NCBI GenBank assembly: GCA_002730795.1
Contig: PCAX01000023.1
Coordinates: 10,194 to 19,205, forward strand
DNA length: 9,012 nucleotides
From: Chloroflexota bacterium
GTDB lineage: Bacteria > Chloroflexota > Dehalococcoidia > Lucifugimonadales > Lucifugimonadaceae
Direction: 5' to 3'
Shown: positions 1 through 5,781 of the stretch, piece after piece
Layout: every line of letters starts with the position of its first letter
Numbering within the stretch: the stretch's first letter is position 1
Notes under the pieces: model-generated
What the model was told of the DNA's origin: nothing
What the model saw: the letters and a program-made list of their open reading frames with translations, nothing else
Databases searched by the model: none
Made by a program: the position numbers and the translations under genes

Positions 1-1544
1 GCTATTGCTTGAATAGTGGGTGTAGGATTTACTGCAGCTCCTGTAACAAAAACTGATCCATCAACTATAAAAAGATTATCAAGGTCGTGTGATTGGCATT
101 CACGATTTACCACAGAAGTTTCTGGATTGTTTCCCATCCGTGCCGTCCCCATTAAATGCCAACCCCCGTTTTCAATTAACGGTAAATTTTCTACTTTATA
201 AGCCCCTGCTTCTCGAAAAACTGTTTCGGCGTTTTTTAATGAATGATCTAATAATTTTCTTGAATTCTTACTAACCGTATAATTTATTTTTGGTGCAGGA
301 ATTCCATGGGAATCCTTTAATTTTTCGTCAAGGACTACAGAATTATGTTCTTCAGGTAAATCATCGCCAATTACCCCTAGATTCAAAGTTTTCCCGAATT
401 TCTTGTCGAACTCTTCGTGATGCTGATTGCCCCAGCTTACAGATTTAGCGGTGTGAACTGGACCAAGGCTACGAGTCATCTGATAAGTGTAACCTCTGTA
501 AAAACCTCGTTCGTTATCAGTTTCATAGAATTCTTGCGACATAAGGATATTTGCATTTACGCCTTTATACGTTGGTTCGATGTGCTCGAAAAAGCCTGTA
601 GAAAAAGCGTATACATGGAACATAAGATTTTTCCCTACTAATCCAGAGGAATTAGCAAGTCCATTGGGGTAACTGTCCGAGCGGGAATGTAATAACATTC
701 GCGGGGTACCTATTCCGTTCATTGCCATGATAATTGCGTTTGCGGGCTGAAAGTGTTCCACATTATCTTTATCGTAATATGATGCACCAGTTACCTTTTT
801 CTTGGATGATGTATGAATTTTGAATACACGGGCCTTTATTCTTAGTTCAGCCCCGTTTCCTATCGCATAGGGGACATAAGTTACATCCGTACTCGCCTTG
901 GCATTTCTTGGACACCCATACCCGTTTGGTCCACACATATTACATGCTTTTCTACCTTTATATTCGGTCGAATTAACATTGGAGTCAGAAGGCCACCAGT
1001 GCCACCCCAAACTGTCGAATGCTTTTGCAACGCGTTCGCCGTCTGGTCCTAATGGAATAGGTGGCATTTGACGAGGAGATCTATCAGGGTTTGCAGGGTC
1101 GCCATTAATGCCCGATACGCCCATCATTTCGTCATTTTTATCATAATATTGTTCTAAATCTGAGTAATCTATAGGCCAATCATCTGCTACTCCGTCTAAC
1201 GATTTTACTTTGAAATCTGATGGGTGAAATCTCGGAATGTGACCTGTCCAGTGTATGGTGCTTCCACCTACGGCATTGAACATCAGAGGTTTAATGGGTG
1301 TATCGCGAGTGTTGATTGGATAGTCGTTTCGATGTTTTCGTATATTTGGGTTATAGTTCCATTCATTAAATGCACTCTGTTCCCAATCCGGTCTATTAAC
1401 AGGATAATCTTTGGGTTGAATCCTGCCGCCTTGCTCTAAACAAACTACACTAAAACCAGCTTTGGATAAAGCCCACATACAAGCGGCTCCGGAAGCTCCT
1501 GAGCCTAGTATTAATATATCTGTAGGGTCGTGTTTTATTACCAA
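1..1544 (-). CDS. GMC-family FAD-dependent oxidoreductase (3' end beyond window)
   Basis: Flavoprotein of the glucose-methanol-choline family, likely oxidising an alcohol or sugar-type hydroxyl group. The minus frame is open from the left edge to 1544 (514 codons) without a stop. Seen: Rossmann motif GSGASG at residues 14-19 with LEQG at 37-40 for FAD; the FNAVGGSTIHWTG flavin-binding segment near 89-101; NGIGTPRMLLHS near 276-286, the second GMC signature; WHLMGTARMG with the presumed catalytic His462; and NPTPT with Asn505 as its likely partner. Three cysteines, Cys201, Cys204 and Cys211 (C-x2-C-x6-C), sit where sugar dehydrogenases of the FAD-GDH/gluconate dehydrogenase type bind an Fe-S cluster. 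Cluster binding here is inference. Only the last few residues should be missing. The start is TTG at 1544, because a stop lies in frame at 1554-1556 and no ATG is available before the Rossmann fold. No Tat or Sec signal is visible. The substrate cannot be deduced. Confidence 0.93.
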   Translation of the reverse strand, partial: MVIKHDPTDILILGSGASGAACMWALSKAGFSVVCLEQGGRIQPKDYPVNRPDWEQSAFNEWNYNPNIRKHRNDYPINTRDTPIKPLMFNAVGGSTIHWTGHIPRFHPSDFKVKSLDGVADDWPIDYSDLEQYYDKNDEMMGVSGINGDPANPDRSPRQMPPIPLGPDGERVAKAFDSLGWHWWPSDSNVNSTEYKGRKACNMCGPNGYGCPRNAKASTDVTYVPYAIGNGAELRIKARVFKIHTSSKKKVTGASYYDKDNVEHFQPANAIIMAMNGIGTPRMLLHSRSDSYPNGLANSSGLVGKNLMFHVYAFSTGFFEHIEPTYKGVNANILMSQEFYETDNERGFYRGYTYQMTRSLGPVHTAKSVSWGNQHHEEFDKKFGKTLNLGVIGDDLPEEHNSVVLDEKLKDSHGIPAPKINYTVSKNSRKLLDHSLKNAETVFREAGAYKVENLPLIENGGWHLMGTARMGNNPETSVVNRECQSHDLDNLFIVDGSVFVTGAAVNPTPTIQAI

Positions 1545-1579
1545 GAGATGCTTTTATTTTTGGGTTTGTGTAAATTTTT

Positions 1580-1599
1580 TTAACATAAAATAGTGTTAA
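1580..1599. promoter_or_regulatory. Inverted repeat, possible operator between divergent genes
   Basis: A perfect 6-bp inverted repeat, TTAACA and TGTTAA, is separated by 8 nt. It lies 36 nt upstream of the TTG start of the GMC oxidoreductase and about 94 nt upstream of the small membrane protein start. Size and symmetry fit a dimeric repressor site. In DNA this AT-rich such a repeat can also arise by chance, so the regulatory role is inference. Confidence 0.3.
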
Positions 1600-1604
1600 G
1601 ATTT

Positions 1605-1641
1605 TACGATATTAAAATGTCGTATAAGTCGTATAAAACGA
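1605..1641. repeat. 9-bp tandem direct repeat with flanking TACGA/TCGTA half-sites
   Basis: GTCGTATAA occurs twice back to back (1619-1627 and 1628-1636). The core TCGTA recurs at 1620 and 1629, and its complement-like ACGAT follows at 1638, a 9-bp period. A facing TACGA half-site lies at 1605-1609, and TCGT/ACGA also form a small inverted repeat at 1629-1641. The cluster is in the divergent spacer, 52 nt before the ATG of the small membrane protein. It may be a multi-site operator or an upstream activator site for that gene or for the oxidoreductase. The function is not proven. Confidence 0.4.
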
Positions 1642-1692
1642 TGAATATAATCAAAAAAAGGCTTTTACTTTGCTTTGTATCCAATATGTGAC

Positions 1693-2043
1693 ATGTTAAA
1701 GGGAGCGTTGATTGCGTTTGTAATAATGTTGGCTGCAATCCCAATCCCAATCGCTCATTTTATTCTGATTCCTCTTGGCCCTTTTATTGGAGGGTTTTTT
1801 GGTGGTGGCATTGCTAAGGCTGACAAAGGCAAAATTATTGTGTTTGCGGCAATAGTTGCAGGACTAATGGTATTACCCGTTTTATTTGTTTTTTCAATCT
1901 GGATGATTTTTGGTATAGAGGAAATAATGGGATTTCAGTCCAGCATTGTGATCATCGTGTTTGCACTGTTAATTCCCTACACTTGGTTCGGGACAATGTT
2001 GGGTGCCTTAGTGAGTTATGCTGTTAGAAAAAATCAGGAGTAA
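1693..2043 (+). CDS. Small multi-pass membrane protein, function unknown
   Basis: A 116-residue, strongly hydrophobic protein that I do not recognise as a named family. Seen: a first hydrophobic stretch at about residues 5-40 that contains a Pro-rich turn (IPIPIAHF) and a Gly-rich end (GPFIGGFFGGG), probably one helix plus a re-entrant or second short helix. A short polar loop AKADKGK (41-47) follows, then helices at about 48-72 and 84-108 and a basic tail VRKNQE. A loop with EE at 76-77 separates the last two helices. Gly-rich packing motifs of this sort occur in small DUF-type membrane proteins of bacteria and archaea. The chosen start is ATG 1693. A TTG at 1675 would add six residues (five after Met), but neither start has a visible ribosome binding site. 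It is divergent from the oxidoreductase and convergent with the stress protein gene, so it is probably a single-gene transcript. Confidence 0.7.
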   Translation: MLKGALIAFVIMLAAIPIPIAHFILIPLGPFIGGFFGGGIAKADKGKIIVFAAIVAGLMVLPVLFVFSIWMIFGIEEIMGFQSSIVIIVFALLIPYTWFGTMLGALVSYAVRKNQE

Positions 2044-2083
2044 AAATTCTCTTTAGCCGAAAATTCCAATGATATTTATACGT

Positions 2084-2995
2084 TTAATTAGAATGTGGCA
2101 ATATTAGTAGCGGGCATGAAGATGATTCTAGTATTTGATTTGATAAACCCCTAAAAAGTAATCTGTTAAACCCAGTCCGGATACTTGTGGTAGATATTAT
2201 CCACGAATCATCATTTTTTTTCTGAAGATCGAGCGTTTTTGAAACTATGTTTTTATTAAACGTAATAATTTCGTAAGCGGAACGCGCTACATTTAATAGT
2301 TCGGTCATTTCAGATGTGACAAATTTAGAATTGTTGCTTTTGTGTATGAACAACATTTTAGCTTTTGAAGCGATTGATAAGGCAATGATTCTGTTGATGT
2401 TGGTTGTAGCTAATTTCTTGGACATAGGGATAAGCAAAGTATTTGGTTGTTTTGGAACTTGGATTTTTGGTTGTATGTTACTGCCGTTTATGACCAAAAT
2501 TGGCACAGAAACTTTTTTATAAATCTGGTCAAGGATATCTGGAGTGAACAATTTTCTTATATCTGATTTGGAAGTAATAGCCATTGTAATTATTCCCATA
2601 GCTCCGCTTTTCAATCTTGACAATATCATTTCCGATTCACTACCGGTGCTAATTCCCCATCTTGCTTGTATTCCTTGAGGGGCTATCACGTCAATAATTG
2701 CTTCTAAATATGATCTCGCTAAAACTTCTCCGCGATCATGTTGGGCATCTGGATAACTCACCCTTCCAGTCCGTTCGACTTCTGCAATTGGGTTTGCGGG
2801 TAAAACATGTAAAAGGGTGATTTCTCCGTCGAACCACCTTGAAAGCATCGACGCGTAGGGTAAGCATAATTCGGAATTTAAGGATCCGTCCAAAGGTACA
2901 AGGATTTTATGTAGGTTTAGTTTTAATGCAATTTTTGTAAAATCAATCGGATTAATTTGTGCGCCCATTGCAACTTTTGAGGAGGAATTTATCAT
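2084..2995 (-). CDS. Tandem UspA-domain universal stress protein with degenerate nucleotide motifs
   Basis: A 303-residue cytosolic protein made of two universal stress protein domains. Domain 1 spans about residues 28-170, opening with HKILVPLDGS and closing with the strand SVPILVIN. Domain 2 spans about 184-300, opening with NTLLIPMS and closing with CPLLILP. Usp proteins form dimers or tandem pseudo-dimers; ATP-binding members carry G-2x-G-9x-G-S/T before the last strand. Here the equivalent part of domain 1 (MAITSKSDIRKLF, 138-150) has lost the glycines, and domain 2 (STTSIRTGFNRLLFRG, 268-283) keeps only some of them. Nucleotide binding is therefore doubtful, which is inference. The leading 25 residues are an extension before the first strand; an internal ATG at residue 10 is an alternative start. 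The gene begins 13 nt after the sulfurtransferase stop on the same strand, so the two are probably one transcript. No Shine-Dalgarno is evident. Confidence 0.9.
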   Translation of the reverse strand: MINSSSKVAMGAQINPIDFTKIALKLNLHKILVPLDGSLNSELCLPYASMLSRWFDGEITLLHVLPANPIAEVERTGRVSYPDAQHDRGEVLARSYLEAIIDVIAPQGIQARWGISTGSESEMILSRLKSGAMGIITMAITSKSDIRKLFTPDILDQIYKKVSVPILVINGSNIQPKIQVPKQPNTLLIPMSKKLATTNINRIIALSIASKAKMLFIHKSNNSKFVTSEMTELLNVARSAYEIITFNKNIVSKTLDLQKKNDDSWIISTTSIRTGFNRLLFRGLSNQILESSSCPLLILPHSN

Positions 2996-3008
2996 TTTGT
3001 TACTGTGT

Positions 3009-3857
3009 TTATTCTATCGGGCACGAAAAATCGGCACCCCATTCTCTCCAAGATCCGTCATAATTTTTAACGTTATCTAGTCCAATTAATTTGAGTACCC
3101 AGAAAACATGTGCTGCCCTAATACCTCCTTGGCAATACGTTATCGTATTTTTTTCGGGAGAAAAATTTATTTTGGTCAAAAGTGACCTTATTTCATGTGC
3201 AGTTTTTAATATCGGTACATCTCCGCCAGTGTGAAAGTTAATCCACTCAAGATGGAGCGCACCCGGAATGTGTCCTCCCCTAGGTCCCCCTCGTTTGTTA
3301 GTGCCGTTCCATTCCTCGTCACTTCGTACATCTAATATTTGTGTTTTTTGATCGTAGATAGAATTTAATACATCTTTATTTGAAGCTATAAAATCCTTGT
3401 TAATTTTCGACCTAAATTCACCATTATTGTAAGTGTTTTGTTGTTTACTTGTACTTCTCCCTTCTGAAATCCATTTTTGATAACCTCCATCAAGTATTTT
3501 CACTTTTGAATGTCCAAAATAATTCAGTGTCCATAAGAGCCTAAGTGAATAAAGTAAAGCTGACCGATCATATCCTATTACAAGCGTATCGTTACTAATT
3601 CCTAAGTTTGACATAGTGTTATTGAATTGTTCGGAAGATTGTACATGAGTACGGTTTTCCAACGATGTTTTGAAGTAATTATCTTTTACATTGGCAGCAT
3701 TAGGTATATGGCCTTCGTCATATAGTTCAACTAAATCGGTATCAAGAATTCTTATTTGTGGATCATTAATATGTTCCTCTAACCATTTTGTTGTAACGAA
3801 AATATCCGTTCTAGAATATCCTCGTTTTGCTATTGGGACAATTTTGTCTTTCGCCAT
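3009..3857 (-). CDS. sseA: Thiosulfate/3-mercaptopyruvate-type sulfurtransferase (tandem rhodanese)
   Basis: Transfers sulfane sulfur from a donor such as thiosulfate or 3-mercaptopyruvate to a thiophilic acceptor, through a cysteine persulfide. It has 282 residues, the usual length of two-domain rhodaneses. The N-terminal domain (about 18-134) has LDTD.....GHIPNAANV and the family segment LWTLNYFGHSKVKILDGGY, but Asp97 in the loop GYDRSA stands where a catalytic Cys would be, so it is the inactive, structural domain. The C-terminal domain (about 155-280) has LDVRSDEEW, GHIPGALHLEW and the active-site loop CQGGIRA with Cys242. The loop is neither the classical rhodanese CRKGVT nor the mercaptopyruvate CGSGVTA form, so the donor cannot be assigned. 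No signal peptide is seen, so it is probably cytoplasmic. It is first of a probable two-gene unit with the Usp gene and preceded by a 190-bp spacer that should hold its promoter. The symbol is by family, not proven orthology. Confidence 0.9.
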   Translation of the reverse strand: MAKDKIVPIAKRGYSRTDIFVTTKWLEEHINDPQIRILDTDLVELYDEGHIPNAANVKDNYFKTSLENRTHVQSSEQFNNTMSNLGISNDTLVIGYDRSALLYSLRLLWTLNYFGHSKVKILDGGYQKWISEGRSTSKQQNTYNNGEFRSKINKDFIASNKDVLNSIYDQKTQILDVRSDEEWNGTNKRGGPRGGHIPGALHLEWINFHTGGDVPILKTAHEIRSLLTKINFSPEKNTITYCQGGIRAAHVFWVLKLIGLDNVKNYDGSWREWGADFSCPIE

Positions 3858-3873
3858 GAGTAGTTACTATTTG

Positions 3874-3916
3874 AATTAAATGTAATTGTATTTCTAAAAT
3901 CTTATTTCATTTAATT
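3874..3916. repeat. 9-bp inverted repeat upstream of the sulfurtransferase
   Basis: The arms AATTAAATG (3874-3882) and CATTTAATT (3908-3916) are perfect complements with 25 nt between them. They lie 17 to 59 nt upstream of the sulfurtransferase ATG. Both arms are almost pure A/T, so a chance origin is quite possible. They could equally be an operator or a weak hairpin in the leader. The rest of the 3858-4047 spacer shows no gene, no RNA and no GC-rich terminator hairpin. Confidence 0.25.
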
Positions 3917-4047
3917 TACTTTAAAATATAGTTTTAGGTACTTGGTTACGTCGATTAGTTTTATTACAAATGGGTTTTACGATTGCCGAATAAATTGGAT
4001 TTTGAACTTACTGGGATTGAAAAGTTTAGTTATTTTTTGAATTGAGG

Positions 4048-4971
4048 TTATCTCCCAGCAACGTCATTTATTTTTAGTTTAACACTCTTACTCCATTCAA
4101 AAGCTGATATTTTCCGATCATTTTTTTGGCGAACTTTTTCAAATAAAATCGAACCGCCGGGACATGCGATTCGAATGCCAGTTTTATCTAAACCGAGTAC
4201 TAAACCTGGTATTTCATTTTGTGTACCAATTAATTTATTACTACCATAAATCGAAATACTTTGTGATTTTAACGTGGTGTGTGCTCCTGGTTGTGGGTCG
4301 GACCCTCGGATTAAATTATGTAAATCATTCACATTTTTATTCCAATTGATTTGAACGTTTTCTTTTTTGCACCAACTTTCGTAAGTTGCCACGTGGTCGT
4401 CCTGATTCTTCATTGGATATAAGCCGCTCCTAATTAAATCTACGGATTCTTCTATCGCATTTATACCTAAGGGAAATAACTTATTAAAATATAGTGTCCC
4501 TACTGTGTCATTCTCCTCTATGTGTACTTCTTTTTGAAGTAAAATTGGTCCGGTATCTAAACCCTTGTCAGGCCAAAAAATAGTAAGTCCAGTTTTTTCT
4601 TCCCCATTAATTATTGGCCAATTAATGGAACTGGGACCGCGATGTTTTGGGAGTAAAGAGGGATGGTATTGGATTGTACCGAATTTTGGAAAAGAAATGA
4701 TTTCTTCAGGAACTATGTCGGTTACGTAAGCCATGACGCAAAGATCTGGCTTTAGGTTCTGGAAAGTTTTTGTAGCTTCCTTACTATTTAATTTAGGAAG
4801 CTGAAAAACCTTTACATTATTGACTTTGGATATTTTCACAATTGGATCTTCTTGCCCAGTTTTTGTAGGAGGTCGTGTAAATACTGCCAGAACCGAGTTA
4901 TTAGTATTTTTGATAAGTCTTTCTACGGTTGACGCACCAAAATCCGATTGTCCTATAATAATAATTTTCAA
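4048..4971 (-). CDS. Stand-alone formyltransferase/10-formyl-THF hydrolase domain protein (ALDH1L1 N-domain type)
   Basis: Formyltransferase-fold protein of about 307 residues, likely acting on 10-formyltetrahydrofolate by hydrolysis or formyl transfer to an unknown acceptor. It starts KIIIIGQSDFG, as the N-terminal hydrolase domain of 10-formyl-THF dehydrogenase starts with KIAVIGQSLFG. It continues with YHPSLLPKHRGPSSINW (catalytic His103), FWPDKGLDTGPILLQ (catalytic Asp139), then DTVGTLYFNKLFPLGI and ATYESWCKKEN....LHNLIRG. The His-Asp spacing of 36 equals that of human ALDH1L1 (His106, Asp142), from memory. The residue two before His is Gln, where Met-tRNA formyltransferase has Asn. The C-terminal part (about 195-307) is the small barrel of this family; no dehydrogenase domain follows. 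ATG at 4998 would add nine residues, but TTG 4971 has an AGGAG 8 nt upstream and matches the family start. It is divergent from the TPR gene. Automatic tools may call it fmt, which I think is wrong. Confidence 0.85.
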   Translation of the reverse strand: MKIIIIGQSDFGASTVERLIKNTNNSVLAVFTRPPTKTGQEDPIVKISKVNNVKVFQLPKLNSKEATKTFQNLKPDLCVMAYVTDIVPEEIISFPKFGTIQYHPSLLPKHRGPSSINWPIINGEEKTGLTIFWPDKGLDTGPILLQKEVHIEENDTVGTLYFNKLFPLGINAIEESVDLIRSGLYPMKNQDDHVATYESWCKKENVQINWNKNVNDLHNLIRGSDPQPGAHTTLKSQSISIYGSNKLIGTQNEIPGLVLGLDKTGIRIACPGGSILFEKVRQKNDRKISAFEWSKSVKLKINDVAGR

Positions 4972-4979
4972 CAATTTAT

Positions 4980-4984
4980 CTCCT
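4980..4984 (-). promoter_or_regulatory. Ribosome binding site deciding a TTG start
   Basis: AGGAG on the minus strand lies 8 nt before the TTG at 4971 and 5 nt before the adjacent TTG at 4974. It falls inside the reading frame if translation begins at the ATG at 4998, which has no such site. It is the clearest Shine-Dalgarno in the window and argues for the shorter protein. Confidence 0.6.
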
Positions 4985-5066
4985 AAATCTATTATCATTG
5001 TGTGACTACAATTGATGTGCGTAGATAATATGTAATCAATAATATTTCAACAATACCCATGCATCC

Positions 5067-5492
5067 ATGAAATCAGGTAATAAAGAAGAATTAAACGGAG
5101 AAAGTGGTCGTAATCGTTTAGAATCTGAAAAATGGTTTCAAAGTGGTTTAAAGTATGCTAAATTAGGGCAACCTAAAGAGGCAACAGAACACTTTGAAGA
5201 GGCTGTTTGGTTAGATCCTGACAACCATAAAATCCATTTTAATCTGGGTACAGCATACCTTGCCATGGGTTTTTTTGAACAAGCTCTAATTAATTTTAGC
5301 CGTGCTATAGATATAAATCCTAAAATGTCTGATGCTTATGGTAATCGAGCTGTCGCCCACGCCGCGCTAAGTGAAGATGAACTATGCGAAAAGGATAGAC
5401 TTAAGGCCATAAAATATGGTGCTCCACCCGATGGTTTGGATGAAGTTATCGGATATGTAAAAGATCGTAGAAAAAAAATTGAAGAAATATGA
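5067..5492 (+). CDS. Small TPR-repeat protein
   Basis: A 141-residue soluble protein consisting almost only of tetratricopeptide repeats, a protein-protein interaction scaffold. Seen: repeat 1 at about residues 20-53 (WFQSGLKYAKLGQPKEA..HFEEAVWLDPDN), repeat 2 at 54-87 (HFNLGTAYLAMGFFEQALINFSRAIDINPK) and a looser repeat 3 at 88-117 (AYGNRAVAHAAL...). The canonical small and large positions (G/A at 8, A at 20, P at 32) are present in the first two. A charged capping helix closes the protein (DRRKKIEEI). No signal peptide or membrane segment. The partner is unknown. It is divergent from the formyltransferase across about 95 bp and its stop overlaps the start of the next gene by ATGA, so it is translationally coupled to the pterin dehydratase. 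The ATG at 5067 is used because the upstream ATG at 5059 meets a stop after three codons; no Shine-Dalgarno is visible. Confidence 0.85.
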   Translation: MKSGNKEELNGESGRNRLESEKWFQSGLKYAKLGQPKEATEHFEEAVWLDPDNHKIHFNLGTAYLAMGFFEQALINFSRAIDINPKMSDAYGNRAVAHAALSEDELCEKDRLKAIKYGAPPDGLDEVIGYVKDRRKKIEEI

Positions 5493-5781
5493 TAAAAATG
5501 AAAAAAGAAAAATTAACTGACGCTGAGGTTGAGTCGAATGTAAAAAATCTCGAAGGTTGGAATTTAATTCAAGGTCAACTAGAACGAAATTTTGTATTTG
5601 ATAGTTTGGAATGGCGTTAGAATTTGTGAATAAGGTCGGTAGGATAGCCGAAGAACAAAACCATCACCCGGATATGTACATACAATACAACAAAGTTAAA
5701 TGTTCGGTTATGTCTCATGACGTATCAGCGATAACGACTCGTGACATTACTTTGGCTAAGAGTATAAATAAATTAATTTGA
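5489..5781 (+). pseudogene. phhB: Pterin-4a-carbinolamine dehydratase split by a -1 frameshift
   Basis: The intact family dehydrates 4a-hydroxytetrahydrobiopterin in pterin recycling; in bacteria without aromatic amino acid hydroxylases its role may be in cofactor biosynthesis. Frame 1 (from ATG 5489, overlapping the TPR stop, or ATG 5498) encodes the N-terminal half, LTDAEVESNVKNLEGWNL...FVFDSLE, then stops at TAG 5618-5620. The rest is in the -1 frame, 5611-5781: MALEFVNKVGRIAEEQNHHP and onward. Joining them after Glu41 gives 97 residues, the normal family length, with an alignment needing no gap. The full signature E-x3-H-H-P-x5-Y-x9-H-x8-D is present (Glu55, His59, His60, Tyr67, His77, Asp86 in the joined protein). 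One lost A in GGAAATGG explains the break. It may be a recent mutation, an assembly error, or two coupled half-genes, since ATG 5611 sits just before the TAG. No classical slippery heptamer is seen. Confidence 0.85.

Noticed and set aside
417..641. Open plus-strand frame of 74 codons
   Set aside because: It lies inside the GMC oxidoreductase, whose minus-strand translation is continuous and full of family motifs; the plus frame has no recognisable features.
2044..2083. Intrinsic terminator between the convergent membrane protein and Usp genes
   Set aside because: The 40-nt spacer has no GC-rich stem followed by a T run.
2316..2522. Plus-strand frame encoding a hydrophobic 68-residue peptide
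   Set aside because: Antisense to the second Usp domain; the hydrophobicity is a by-product of the complementary strand and there is no ribosome binding site.
4048..4998. Methionyl-tRNA formyltransferase (fmt)
   Set aside because: Motif details, the Gln in place of Asn before HPSLLP and the overall pattern fit the ALDH1L1 hydrolase domain better; no def gene is adjacent.
5000..5066. Sigma-70-like promoter for the TPR gene
   Set aside because: TTGATG and several TA-rich hexamers are present but none gives acceptable -35/-10 spacing.
5600..5620. Programmed -1 ribosomal frameshift
   Set aside because: No X-XXY-YYZ slippery heptamer and no obvious downstream hairpin at the junction; a simple one-base deletion explains it better, though expression data could change this.
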